The notes beneath the pieces are model-generated. The model was not told the origin of the DNA. It was given only the letters and a program-made list of their open reading frames with translations, and searched no databases. A stretch of DNA of 64,000 bases from Bifidobacterium sp. (GTDB lineage: Bacteria > Actinomycetota > Actinomycetes > Actinomycetales > Bifidobacteriaceae), in contig JALCNP010000007.1 of assembly GCA_022649135.1 (NCBI GenBank), forward strand, positions 38,510 to 102,509, in the 5' to 3' direction. The translations under genes and the position numbers were made by a program. Positions 39,990 to 48,606 of the stretch are shown here, piece after piece (positions within the stretch are counted from its first letter, which is position 1; the number at the start of each line of letters is the position of its first letter).

Positions 39990-41189
39990 CTAGTGCAGAA
40001 CCCTCATGCGAACGGTGCCCTCGATTGTCTCCAATTCCTTCAGGATCTGAGCCGTCGGCTTCTGATCGACGTCGGTGACGACGTATCCCAGATCCCCATC
40101 GGTCGCCAGCGACTGGGCGGTTATATTGATGCTGTCCTTGCCCAGAACCTGATTCACCCGTGCAAGAACCCCCGGAAGGTTCGCGTGCAGATGGCCGATG
40201 CGTGCGGCGCTGCTGCACGCCGGAAGAGTCAGGACGGGCATGTTGACGGACAGCGCCGTCGATCCCTTGAACCAGTAGTCCTCAAGACGTTTGGAGACGA
40301 AGTGGCCGATGGACTCTTGGGCTTCCAGGGTGGAGCCGCCGATATGCGGGGTGAGGATCATGTTGTCCTCGCTGGCGAGCGGGGTGTCGAAGGGCTCGCC
40401 GCTTTTCTTGGGTTCCGTGGGGAACACGTCGACCGCGGCTCCGGAAAGGTGGCCGGAGGACAGGTGTTGTTTCAGGGAGTCGAGGTCGGCGACGAATCCA
40501 CGGGAGAGATTGATGAAAATCGCGTTCTGCTTCATCTGGGAGAACTGCTCCTCGCCGAAAAATCCCGTATTGGACTTGCGTCCGTCGACGTGGAGGGTCA
40601 CCGCATCGGATATCTGCAGAAGGTCGTTCAGACTTGCCATTCGACGGGCATTCCCCAATGCCAGCTTCTCCTCGAGGTCGTAGAAGACCACATGCATGCC
40701 CATGGCCTCGGCAAGAACGGACAGCTGCGATCCGATATTGCCGTATCCCACTATTCCGAGGGTCTTTCCCCGAACCTCATGGGAGCCCTGTGCCGATTTG
40801 TCCCACAGCCCGTGCTTCATGTGGTGGGTATGGGCCGGAATCCGGCGCATCAGGCATACGATGTCGCTGATCACCAGCTCCACCACCGAACGCGTGTTGG
40901 AATAGGGGGCGTTGAACACGGCGATTCCCCTCTTTGCGGCATGGGTGAGATCGACCTGATTGGTTCCGATGCAGAAGCAGCCGATTGCGGTGAGGTTCGG
41001 ACGCGCGTCGAGAACCGCCTTGGTCACGTTGGTTTTCGATCGAACCCCCACCATATCCATGCCGTCCAGTGCCTCGATGAGCTCGTCCTCGCCCAGGGCG
41101 CCCTTGAGCGAGGTTACCTCAAAACCGTGATCCCTGAGGGATTGGGCGGCGAACGGATGGATGTTTTCCAGTAACAGTGCTTTCGGCAT
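39990..41189 (-). CDS. serA: D-3-phosphoglycerate dehydrogenase SerA
   Basis: A 399-residue NAD-dependent enzyme, the first step of serine synthesis. Motifs: AIGCFCIGTNQVDL, Rossmann loop GKTLGIVGYGNIGSQ, FYDLEE, LHVDGRKSNTG, FINLSRGFVADLDSL with the active Arg, AAVDVFPTEP, and the catalytic His in LTPHIGGSTLEAQ. A C-terminal ACT domain (~325-399) suggests feedback by serine. This is the ~400-residue E. coli-like type, not the long actinobacterial type with an extra domain. Start at ATG 41189 with AGAGGTGG upstream; a GTG at 41198 is in frame. Confidence 0.95.
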   Translation of the reverse strand: MPKALLLENIHPFAAQSLRDHGFEVTSLKGALGEDELIEALDGMDMVGVRSKTNVTKAVLDARPNLTAIGCFCIGTNQVDLTHAAKRGIAVFNAPYSNTRSVVELVISDIVCLMRRIPAHTHHMKHGLWDKSAQGSHEVRGKTLGIVGYGNIGSQLSVLAEAMGMHVVFYDLEEKLALGNARRMASLNDLLQISDAVTLHVDGRKSNTGFFGEEQFSQMKQNAIFINLSRGFVADLDSLKQHLSSGHLSGAAVDVFPTEPKKSGEPFDTPLASEDNMILTPHIGGSTLEAQESIGHFVSKRLEDYWFKGSTALSVNMPVLTLPACSSAARIGHLHANLPGVLARVNQVLGKDSINITAQSLATDGDLGYVVTDVDQKPTAQILKELETIEGTVRMRVLH

Positions 41190-41201
41190 GTCTTCCACCT
41201 C

Positions 41202-43481
41202 TTAGAGTTCGAGCGAAGCCTCGTCCTGTTTCGTTCTCACGACAAGCAGATGCTGTGTGGGACGGGTCATCGCCACGTATAGGTCGGATGCGGCCACCAG
41301 GCGGGAGGGGGCCTGCGCCTCTATCTCCCCTGGTTGCACAACCACTACCGCATCATATTCCAAGCCCTTCACCGATGACGTGCCGCATATCATTATTTGC
41401 TCGTCCCAGCTCTGCTGCGAGCGCAGCCTGGTGTATTCCTTCGGGCCGAGCGTGGACCTGAGCGCCGAATCCACGGCACCGCTCACATCGCTGATAAGGT
41501 CGTCCGGTGCGATGACAGCCATGCGGCCGGTGCCGTCGGGGGAAAGGAACCGCGCGGCCAGTCTCGCGGTGTGAGCGGCCACCGTGGACAGCAACACGCC
41601 CGGATCGCAGACGGTGACGTGGCCCACGGAATCGGGGACCGCGCGAACCGCGTTCACCGTGGAGACATACAGCCCCTCCCGCGAGGCGAACCGCGAGGCG
41701 AGCTCGGAGACCTCCTTCGGATTGCGGTAGTTGATGGTGAGCTCGTAGAGGTCCCAGTTGTTTTCGCCGAACAAGGGGTTCATCGTCGTGCGCCACATCC
41801 GGGTTCCGCCGAGTGCGGCGGTCTGTGCCACGTCTCCGACGATGGTGAAGGACCGCGAGGGGCAGCGCCGGATGAGCATTCTCCAGTCCATCGCCGTGAG
41901 CTCCTGCGCCTCGTCCACCACGACATGCCCATACGTCCATTCGCGGTCGGCGGCCGCTCTGCGCGCGATGAGATCGGCATCGTCCCCGTTGATGTTGTCG
42001 ACGAGCATCTGCGAGGTCACTATTCCGGTGCCGATGCCCGCTTGGGCCAGGGTGTCCTTGGCGAACTGCTCCTCTTCGGAGCGTTTCGCGAGGAGGGCCT
42101 TGCGCCGTGCGGCGTCCCGGGGATCCGGCCCCAGCAGTTCCATCGCCTCGTCGAGCAGGGGGATGTCGGATCTGGTGATCGGGGAGTGCTTGGGGCGAAT
42201 GAGGCAGGCGATGTCGCTTGCGCTCAGCCATGGTGCGAAGCGTGCGAGCTGTCGGGGCTTGGAGAATATCTGGTCGATAAGCCATTGCGCCGTCATGGGA
42301 AGCCATGCGAGGTTCAGGGCGATGCGCACATCGTCGCTCATACGCAGCTGCGCCATGACGTCGGATAGCTCGTTGTGATCCGGCGTGTAGTCGAGAAGAT
42401 CGACATAGCGGTTCCGCATGGACTCCATCATGCTGCGCACGAACGTCTCCCTGGCCTTGTTGTGCTGCTGGCGGGTGCGATGCGCATCGGCCTGGGCCTG
42501 TTTGATGTCCGCCGCCCGCATGGGAACGCCGAAGCCGTTGATTCTGACGGTGGGCAGATCGCGCGGTATGCGTATGCGCGCGGATATCGCGTTCGCAATC
42601 GCAAAGCGCATTCGGCGGTCTCCCTTGAGCATCGCGGCCCTCGGGGTGTCGCCGGTCGTGGCGGTCACTCCGGGGATGAGGTCCGCCATCGTTCTGCTGA
42701 CGACCCCCGTTTCGCCCAGAGAGGGAAGCACCTGATCGATGTAGTGCAGAAAGGTGGTGCTGGGGCCGACCACGAGAACGCCGGAGCGCTGCAGCTTTCG
42801 GCGGTGGGTGTACAGCAGGTATGCCGCGCGGTGCAGGGCCACGGCGGTCTTCCCCGTTCCGGGCCCGCCCTGCACCACGGTGATTCGGTTGAGGTCCGAA
42901 CGGATGATGCGGTCCTGCTCGGATTGGATGGTCGCGACGATGTCGGTCATCTTTCCGGTGCGGCGCGAGCTCAGGGATGCCAGAAGGGCACCCTCGCCGG
43001 TGAGCGTTCCTGACGATGACGCCCTGCCCACTTCATCCGAGTGGATGTCGAGCACCTCGTCCTCGATGCCGATGACCTCGCGGAAGTTGAGCGTTATGTG
43101 ACGTCGCATGACGATGTCGCCATGGCTGGAGGGGGTGGCCTCATAGAACGGTCTCGCGGCGTCGGCCCTCCAGTCGGTGAGAATCGGCTCGTGCGTGTCG
43201 CTCGACAGCCCGATTCGCCCGATGTATCGTCGCTGGGCCTTGGTGTCGTCGAGGCGGCCGAACACCAGCCTGTCCTCCACGGCGCGCAGCTGCGCCAGAC
43301 GGTCCTCGTACAGCGCGGCGAAGGAATCCCTTTCGGTTCGCTGGGTGGGGGACCCGTGGGATCCGGCCGCTCGAACCGCGCCGAGACGGGAGCGGGCCTG
43401 TGCCCGCAGGGCATCCAGGCGCCGGTATGCACGATCGACCGCGTGCTGTTCCTCGTGTAATTGTGAGGAGTAACTCGACAT
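41202..43481 (-). CDS. helD: HelD-like RNA polymerase-associated helicase (UvrD/Rep superfamily)
   Basis: A 759-residue superfamily 1 ATPase. A charged N-terminal coiled coil (~1-75) is followed by the HelD-typical YIGRIG and DWRADAARPFYEAT, then motif I GGPGTGKT (205-212), ALHRAAYLLYTHR, motif II VVVDEAQELTAMDW, motif III IVGDVAQTA, LTINYRNPKEV and the C-terminal KGLEYDAVVVVQP and LYVAMTRPTQHLLVV. These match HelD/HelR, which insert arms into RNA polymerase and release stalled or rifamycin-bound enzyme in Bacillus and Actinobacteria. That role is family knowledge. It lies 12 bases upstream of serA on the same strand. Weak ribosome site. Confidence 0.85.
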   Translation of the reverse strand: MSSYSSQLHEEQHAVDRAYRRLDALRAQARSRLGAVRAAGSHGSPTQRTERDSFAALYEDRLAQLRAVEDRLVFGRLDDTKAQRRYIGRIGLSSDTHEPILTDWRADAARPFYEATPSSHGDIVMRRHITLNFREVIGIEDEVLDIHSDEVGRASSSGTLTGEGALLASLSSRRTGKMTDIVATIQSEQDRIIRSDLNRITVVQGGPGTGKTAVALHRAAYLLYTHRRKLQRSGVLVVGPSTTFLHYIDQVLPSLGETGVVSRTMADLIPGVTATTGDTPRAAMLKGDRRMRFAIANAISARIRIPRDLPTVRINGFGVPMRAADIKQAQADAHRTRQQHNKARETFVRSMMESMRNRYVDLLDYTPDHNELSDVMAQLRMSDDVRIALNLAWLPMTAQWLIDQIFSKPRQLARFAPWLSASDIACLIRPKHSPITRSDIPLLDEAMELLGPDPRDAARRKALLAKRSEEEQFAKDTLAQAGIGTGIVTSQMLVDNINGDDADLIARRAAADREWTYGHVVVDEAQELTAMDWRMLIRRCPSRSFTIVGDVAQTAALGGTRMWRTTMNPLFGENNWDLYELTINYRNPKEVSELASRFASREGLYVSTVNAVRAVPDSVGHVTVCDPGVLLSTVAAHTARLAARFLSPDGTGRMAVIAPDDLISDVSGAVDSALRSTLGPKEYTRLRSQQSWDEQIMICGTSSVKGLEYDAVVVVQPGEIEAQAPSRLVAASDLYVAMTRPTQHLLVVRTKQDEASLEL

Positions 43482-43523
43482 GCTTATCCGTTCTTTCGCT
43501 GGGAAACTTAGGCATTCAAATGT

Positions 43524-43535
43524 AGCGCAAGCGCT
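43524..43535. promoter_or_regulatory. Inverted repeat upstream of helD
   Basis: AGCGCAAGCGCT: two 5-base arms around AA, with outer GTAG and CTAC arms at slightly unequal spacing. It is 43 bases before the helD start. It resembles a LacI/GalR-type half-site pair; the regulator is unknown. Confidence 0.4.
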
Positions 43536-43722
43536 CTACGAATATGGCCGCCGCAGTCGCCTTCGGGGATTGCGCGGCGCGGTTTCTGCGGCATGCGAGA
43601 CTGCCGCCGAAACCGTATGGGGAAAACGCGGGCGGCCCGTACGACGTTGATCTGGATCCCGCTGCCGCCGACCTCGTATGGGGGGGGGGAATGGCGCTCA
43701 AGGTGGAGCGTTTTGTAAAAAT

Positions 43723-43758
43723 GTGGGGGATTATGGTGAGTTGTGGGGTAAAGTGGTG
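43723..43758 (+). promoter_or_regulatory. MraZ operator: four GTGGNG-like repeats at exact 10-bp period
   Basis: GTGGGG (43723), ATGGTG (43733), GTGGGG (43743) and GTGGTG (43753) lie at exactly 10-base steps, on one face of the helix. MraZ binds direct repeats of this kind (TGGGN-N5 in E. coli) in its own promoter. The array ends 45 bases before the mraZ start, so autoregulation of the dcw cluster is expected. Confidence 0.85.
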
Positions 43759-43803
43759 AAATAGTTACGTTGGGTGCATGGTGTGACGCTAAGGAGGTGG
43801 GCG

Positions 43804-44331
43804 ATGTCCGACACAACATTCGGTTCGCAGTCGCCGGACGCCTCGAGCAAGGGCCTGCACGACGCCACGGAACTTCTCGGGGGGCTTGCCCCGCTGCTTC
43901 TGGGAACCTATACCCCCAAAATCGACGCCAAGGGGCGCATGGCCCTTCCTGCGAAGATGCGGGCCCAGCTTGGCGATGGCCTGGTGATGGCCCGGGGACA
44001 GGAGCGGTGCATCTATCTGCTGCCCCAAACGGAATTCAGGCGGATCGCCATGCAGATACAACGCACCTCCATGGGGAACAAGGCCGCTCGCGACTACCTG
44101 CGCGTGTTCCTGTCGGGGGCCGTTGATCAGGATCCCGACAGACAGGGGCGGGTTCTGGTTCCCCAGATGCTGCGCGACTATGCAAGCCTGGGAACCGACA
44201 TCGTCGTGATCGGTGTGGGCACGAGGGCGGAGATATGGGACAGGAAGGCATGGGAGGAGTATCTCTCCAGCAAGGAGCAGGGGTATTCCGACATCGCCGA
44301 CGACGTGCTTCCGGCGGTGGACTTCTCATGA
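43804..44331 (+). CDS. mraZ: Transcriptional regulator MraZ
   Basis: A 175-residue AbrB-like DNA-binding protein, first gene of dcw. The two MraZ half-domains are visible: LGTYTPKIDAKGRMALPAKMR and the second DPDRQGRVLVPQMLRDYASL. A ~35-residue N-terminal extension (SDTTFGSQSPDASSK) is longer than the usual ~143-residue protein. AAGGAGGTG 4 bases upstream is nearly perfect, and fixes the ATG at 43804. Its TGA overlaps the rsmH ATG. The tandem repeats upstream are its likely binding site. Confidence 0.95.
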   Translation: MSDTTFGSQSPDASSKGLHDATELLGGLAPLLLGTYTPKIDAKGRMALPAKMRAQLGDGLVMARGQERCIYLLPQTEFRRIAMQIQRTSMGNKAARDYLRVFLSGAVDQDPDRQGRVLVPQMLRDYASLGTDIVVIGVGTRAEIWDRKAWEEYLSSKEQGYSDIADDVLPAVDFS

Positions 44332-45392
44332 GCGACTACACAACGATCCACCAGCCGGTTCTCCTGCGCGACTGCGTCCGGCTGGTTACACCCGCTCTTC
44401 GCGAACCGGGGGCCGTCGTCGTGGACTGCACGCTCGGTCTCGCCGGGCATGCCACCGCGTTTCTCGCCGCCTCGCCGCAGGCTCGTCTCATCGGCATCGA
44501 CCGTGATGAGGAGGCGCTGGCAATGGCCTGCGACAGAATGCGCAGCGAGGGGTTCGACAGCCGTTTCACCCCGGTTCATGCGGCATTCGATGACTTCGAA
44601 TCCGTGCTCGCCGGTCTGCGGCTGAGCACCGTGGCCGCAGTCTTCATGGATCTTGGATTGTCCAGCCTGCAGATAGACGAGAAGGATCGCGGCTTCTCAT
44701 ACTCCCACGACGCACCGCTTGACATGCGCATGGACACCGGACAGAGCCTCACCGCGGAACGCATTCTCGCCGAGTACTCCCCGGACCGGCTCACGCGCAT
44801 CTTCCGCTCGTATGGAGAGGAGCGGTTCTCCCGACGCATCGCCACCGAGATCGTTCGCCGCAGGCAGACCGAACCGTTGCGGACCTCGCGCCAGCTTGAC
44901 GAGCTGGTGGACGCGGTGGTTCCCCACAGCCATAGGCCGGCCGGAAATCCGGCGAAACGTGTCTTCCAGGCATTGCGCATAGAGGTCAACGGAGAGCTCG
45001 ACAAGCTCGCGCGGACACTGCCGCAGATAGCGAACCATCTGTCCATAGGCGGCCGGCTGGTTGTGGAGTCCTATCATTCGCTCGAGGACAAAACGGTGAA
45101 GGCCTTCATGAACCAGGGACTGACGTCCGATGTCCCCGCAGGGCTTCCCGTGATTCCTCCCGACAGCCGCCCGTTCTTCTCCCCGCTGACGCGCGGGGCC
45201 ATCAAGGCGGACGCAGCGGAGATCGAGAAGAACGCGAGATCGGCATCCGTGCGGTTGCGCGGAGTCGAACTTTCCCGCGGGATTCCGGAGCGGTGGCGGC
45301 GGCGATTCGAACGCGACTCGCGGGAACCGGATGCGCGAGCAGACACAAGGAGGGGGTTCAATGCCAGCAACAGCACGGACCATACGCTCTAA
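44328..45392 (+). CDS. rsmH: 16S rRNA m4C1402 methyltransferase RsmH
   Basis: A 354-residue SAM-dependent enzyme modifying C1402 in the ribosomal P site. Motifs: HQPVLLRDCV, VVDCTLGLAGHA, LIGIDRDEEAL, FMDLGLSSLQIDEKDRGFSY, DMRMDTGQSLTA, RVFQALRIEVNGEL and VVESYHSLEDKTVK. The ATG overlaps the mraZ stop (ATGA). The C-terminal Arg-rich tail overlaps the start of ftsL by 32 bases. Confidence 0.96.
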   Translation: MSDYTTIHQPVLLRDCVRLVTPALREPGAVVVDCTLGLAGHATAFLAASPQARLIGIDRDEEALAMACDRMRSEGFDSRFTPVHAAFDDFESVLAGLRLSTVAAVFMDLGLSSLQIDEKDRGFSYSHDAPLDMRMDTGQSLTAERILAEYSPDRLTRIFRSYGEERFSRRIATEIVRRRQTEPLRTSRQLDELVDAVVPHSHRPAGNPAKRVFQALRIEVNGELDKLARTLPQIANHLSIGGRLVVESYHSLEDKTVKAFMNQGLTSDVPAGLPVIPPDSRPFFSPLTRGAIKADAAEIEKNARSASVRLRGVELSRGIPERWRRRFERDSREPDARADTRRGFNASNSTDHTL

Positions 45393-45816
45393 CGCGGCCC
45401 CTGCGGGACGTGACAAGGAACGGGGGATACGGTCCACCAGGCCGCAGCTCACCGTCATCAAAGGGCACAAGTCGGATTCGCATTCGATGGCCGGTGGCTT
45501 CGAGAGGCTGCTGTCCTGGACGAGGGCCCGCACCATGCCTCTCGTGCACATCGTCATAGCGGTGACGTTCCTTCTCGCCTCGCTCCTGGGCTCACTGGCC
45601 TTGCGCACCCAGATGGTCCAGAATTCCTTCGAGGCCAGCACGGTCCAGTCCAACATCTCCCGATTGACGCAGGACGTCCAGGACGACCAGGCCCAGCTTG
45701 ACGATCTTCAGGCCTCGCTGCCGCAGAAGGCGCAGAAAATGGGAATGACCCCGCAGCAGGGGTCGATTTCGGTGGATCTGAGCGGATACAAGGCAAGCGA
45801 AGGAAGCACACGATGA
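45361..45816 (+). CDS. ftsL: FtsL-like bitopic division protein
   Basis: A 151-residue protein with a basic cytoplasmic N-terminus (~1-60), one transmembrane helix (~62-80: VIAVTFLLASLLGSLAL) and a short extracellular coiled coil (ISRLTQDVQDDQAQLDDLQ). This is the FtsL layout, and it sits between rsmH and ftsI where FtsL belongs. Sequence identity in this family is low, so the call rests on topology and position. FtsL links FtsQ/FtsB to the FtsWI synthase. AAGGAGG precedes the ATG at 45361. Its TGA overlaps the ftsI ATG. Confidence 0.85.
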   Translation: MPATARTIRSNAAPAGRDKERGIRSTRPQLTVIKGHKSDSHSMAGGFERLLSWTRARTMPLVHIVIAVTFLLASLLGSLALRTQMVQNSFEASTVQSNISRLTQDVQDDQAQLDDLQASLPQKAQKMGMTPQQGSISVDLSGYKASEGSTR

Positions 45817-47609
45817 TTCGAGCACTACTGCGGTTTGCCCATACCCGGCGGTTCGCGTTTCGCTGCATCGCCATCGCCATGGTTCTCGCCATGGTCGCCA
45901 CGGCATGCCTTGGGCAACTGGCCTATATCCAGCTGCTGAACGGCAAGACAACGGCCCAGGCCGCCACGGCAAGCCGGACCCTGCCCGTCACCATCCGCGC
46001 ATCCCGCGGAAAAATACTCGACACCAATGGAACGGTTCTGGCGCAGAGCGTTGAACGATACACCATAGTCGCCGATCCGGAGGCCATCGCGACGTTCGTG
46101 CCCACCAATTGCACGGCGCGTACGAAGGACAACTGCCAGGAGATCGACGGGAAGCCCGTCGGGGCCACGGGGGCCGCGGCGGTCGCGAGAATGCTCGCGC
46201 CGGTGCTCGGGATGAACGCCATGGAGCTGGGGGCCAAGCTCAGCGTCGGCGGCAGATACGCCCTGCTGAAAAAGGATGTCACCCCCACGGTGAAGAGGCA
46301 GATCGACAAGCTCAATCTCGGTGGATACATATACGGGGAGCTGCAAAGCGAACGCCTGTATTCCGACGGGACGATGCTGGGTGCGCTTCTCGGGGGAGTG
46401 AACGCGAAGGGTCAGGGCGTCGCCGGGGTCGAGCAGATGGAAAACAAGACCCTGACCGGCACCGACGGCTACAAGGTCTATCAGCAGGGAAACGGTGGCG
46501 AGGAGATACCGGGAACCGTCACCAAGTCCAAGGATGCGGTCAACGGAAGCGACGTGACCCTGACCATCGACAGCGATGTCGACTGGTACGTCAAAAAGGT
46601 GCTGACCGAGGGAAAGCAGACGTATGACGCCGATTGGGCCATCGCCGCCGTGCAGGATCTGCGCGACAACCAGATAATCGCCCTCGACGACACGGACCAG
46701 ATCCAGGCCGGAAGCGACCAGGCGAAAATGAACGTCGCCAGATCGGTGAGGGAGACGTTCGAGCCGGGGTCCATCGGCAAGGTCTTTTCCATGGCCGGTC
46801 TTATGCAGACCGGTCTCCACCAGATGTCCGATAAATTCACCGTCCCCGACCACCTGCTCAAAAACGGGCAGTCCTACAAGGATGCGACCACACACGGGTC
46901 GGAGCACTGGACGATGGCGGGAATCCTGGAGCAGTCCTCCAACGTCGGCATGATCATGGCCTCCGACAAGTACTCCAATGCCGACCGCTATGCCTTTCTG
47001 AGCAAATTCGGCATGGGACAGAGCAGCGGGCTGGGGATTCCCGGGGAATCCGTCGGTCTGCTGACGAACCCCGAATCCTGGGACGGACGAACCGAGAACA
47101 CCGTGCTGTTCGGGCAGGGCTATGCCACCAATGTCCTCCAGCTGACGAACGCGATTGCGACCGTGGCCAACAAGGGCGTCAAACGTCAGCAGTCGCTTAT
47201 CAAATCCGTCACGGATGCCGATGGGCACGTCAGCGAGCCCGCCAAGGCCGCGCCGACCCGTGTGGTCGACGAGCAGGTCGCCGCGCAGCTGATGAACGCG
47301 ATGGAATCATCGGCGGAACACTATTCGGCCTTCGCCGGAGTCGACGGGTACCGCATCGCCGCAAAGAGCGGAACTGCCGAGGTCCCCGGATCCAACGGCA
47401 AGCTGACGTCGATCATCAGCGACTGGTCCGCGATCATTCCGGCCGACAATCCACGATTCGTCGTCACCGTCGTCCTGAAGAACCCCCAGGGGAGCTATGG
47501 CGGACTCACGGCCGGACCCGTATTCAAGAAGATAGGTGAATTCCTTATGCAGAAGTACGAGGTGCCCACGTCGACGCCCCGTAGCGATGCTATTCCGGTG
47601 CAGTGGTGA
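45813..47609 (+). CDS. ftsI: Septal transpeptidase FtsI/PbpB (class B PBP)
   Basis: A 598-residue class B penicillin-binding protein crosslinking septal peptidoglycan. One N-terminal membrane segment (~17-38), a dimerisation/pedestal domain starting RASRGKILDTNGTVLAQS, GVAGVEQMENKTL, then the transpeptidase domain with nucleophile S320 in EPGSIGK (SxxK, usually STMK), SSN at 375-377 and KSGT at 518-521. No C-terminal PASTA domains. The ATG overlaps the ftsL stop. Confidence 0.95.
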   Translation: MIRALLRFAHTRRFAFRCIAIAMVLAMVATACLGQLAYIQLLNGKTTAQAATASRTLPVTIRASRGKILDTNGTVLAQSVERYTIVADPEAIATFVPTNCTARTKDNCQEIDGKPVGATGAAAVARMLAPVLGMNAMELGAKLSVGGRYALLKKDVTPTVKRQIDKLNLGGYIYGELQSERLYSDGTMLGALLGGVNAKGQGVAGVEQMENKTLTGTDGYKVYQQGNGGEEIPGTVTKSKDAVNGSDVTLTIDSDVDWYVKKVLTEGKQTYDADWAIAAVQDLRDNQIIALDDTDQIQAGSDQAKMNVARSVRETFEPGSIGKVFSMAGLMQTGLHQMSDKFTVPDHLLKNGQSYKDATTHGSEHWTMAGILEQSSNVGMIMASDKYSNADRYAFLSKFGMGQSSGLGIPGESVGLLTNPESWDGRTENTVLFGQGYATNVLQLTNAIATVANKGVKRQQSLIKSVTDADGHVSEPAKAAPTRVVDEQVAAQLMNAMESSAEHYSAFAGVDGYRIAAKSGTAEVPGSNGKLTSIISDWSAIIPADNPRFVVTVVLKNPQGSYGGLTAGPVFKKIGEFLMQKYEVPTSTPRSDAIPVQW

Positions 47610-47648
47610 TAGTAGATTTCACATGAGGGCGAAGGAAAGGCATGAACG

Positions 47649-48536
47649 ATGAGCACCTTGAATGAATCCGTTGCACGACGGGTGACCCTGGGCTATCTTG
47701 CCTCGCATTACGGCTTCGACCTGCAGCCGTCGTTCGTGAGCGCCGTGACCATAACATCTCTCGCGAATGACGTGGATTCGGTCAGACCCGGGTCGCTGTA
47801 CATCCCCATGGGAACGGTGGATGAGCAACGGCTGGCCAAGGCGCAGGAGAATGGGGCATATGCAGCTCTGGTGCCGACGGCATTCCGCAGCGTCGTGCCT
47901 CATCCTGATTTCCCCTTGCTTTTCGCCGATCCGACACCCCAGCAGCTGGGAAGGCTCGCCAGTGACGTGGCCGGAGCCCCTGCCGCCGCCCTCGCCGTAT
48001 TCGCCATCGCCGGCAATGATGACGGCGAAATACAGCTCAACGTGATGCGTCTGGCGGATGTTCTCCACATGCTGGGCAATCCCGTGGGAGTAATTAGTGC
48101 CGAAGGCTCGAAATCTTTGGAACGACAGTTGAACCTCACCTATCCGCTCAACATGCTTGATGTTCAGCACACCCTGGCTGTCTGTTCCGAAGACGGGGCC
48201 GCCGCTGTGGTGATAGCCATGGACGGCAAAACACTCAAGCGTGATTCACTGCAGGAGGTTAGCGTTGACGTTCTCGGCACGGACGAAAATCTCATGGGAG
48301 GGCAGGCCCAAACCATGGCGCAGGCCTCGCGTTCCTACTACGGATTTGCCATGGACAAGCAGGAGCATGTCACCACTCGAACCGAGGAATCGAATCTTCT
48401 TGCCTCCCAGACATCGCTTGTCTACGACAAGGCCAGCGAACGGCATCTCTCCCTGTCCATTGCGATGGTGCTGGCAGCCGGTGTGCGCAGAAGCAACATC
48501 AAAGGGGCTTTGAGGGTATCCCGAGAGCTGCATTGA
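47649..48536 (+). CDS. Degenerate MurE-like protein lacking the ATP-binding loop
   Basis: A 295-residue protein at the exact place of murE, between ftsI and murF. Its layout follows the MurE N-terminal and start of the central domain: ITSLANDVDSVRPGSLYIPM (like the substrate-binding SRxVxPGxLFVA strand), AKAQENGAYAALVP, QLGRLASDVAGAP, then AVFAIAGNDDGEI where MurE has a GTNGKTT P-loop, a helix, GVISAEGS, and NMLDVQHTLAVCSEDGAAAVVIAM (compare MurE's TTP-LDLQ-LL). The P-loop Lys and Thr are gone (residues 120-126), the catalytic Lys region is unrecognisable, and the protein stops about 200 residues short. The frame is intact, with GAAAGG 9 bases upstream. A functional MurE must be elsewhere. 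Structural or regulatory function unknown. Confidence 0.7.
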   Translation: MSTLNESVARRVTLGYLASHYGFDLQPSFVSAVTITSLANDVDSVRPGSLYIPMGTVDEQRLAKAQENGAYAALVPTAFRSVVPHPDFPLLFADPTPQQLGRLASDVAGAPAAALAVFAIAGNDDGEIQLNVMRLADVLHMLGNPVGVISAEGSKSLERQLNLTYPLNMLDVQHTLAVCSEDGAAAVVIAMDGKTLKRDSLQEVSVDVLGTDENLMGGQAQTMAQASRSYYGFAMDKQEHVTTRTEESNLLASQTSLVYDKASERHLSLSIAMVLAAGVRRSNIKGALRVSRELH

Positions 48537-48606
48537 GCATATCGGACCGATGACTTGTCTGAGATGTCCGGCGGATGTGAACGAGACCACGAATGGAAGC
48601 GCGGCA

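Larger units (their letters stand above)
43482..43803. other. Divergent promoter region of helD and mraZ
   Basis: About 320 bases without a gene. It contains the AGCGC/GCGCT inverted repeat near helD (43524-43535), a long G run (about 43680-43689), and the MraZ repeats (43723-43758) near mraZ. The small frames here lack ribosome sites. Confidence 0.6.
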
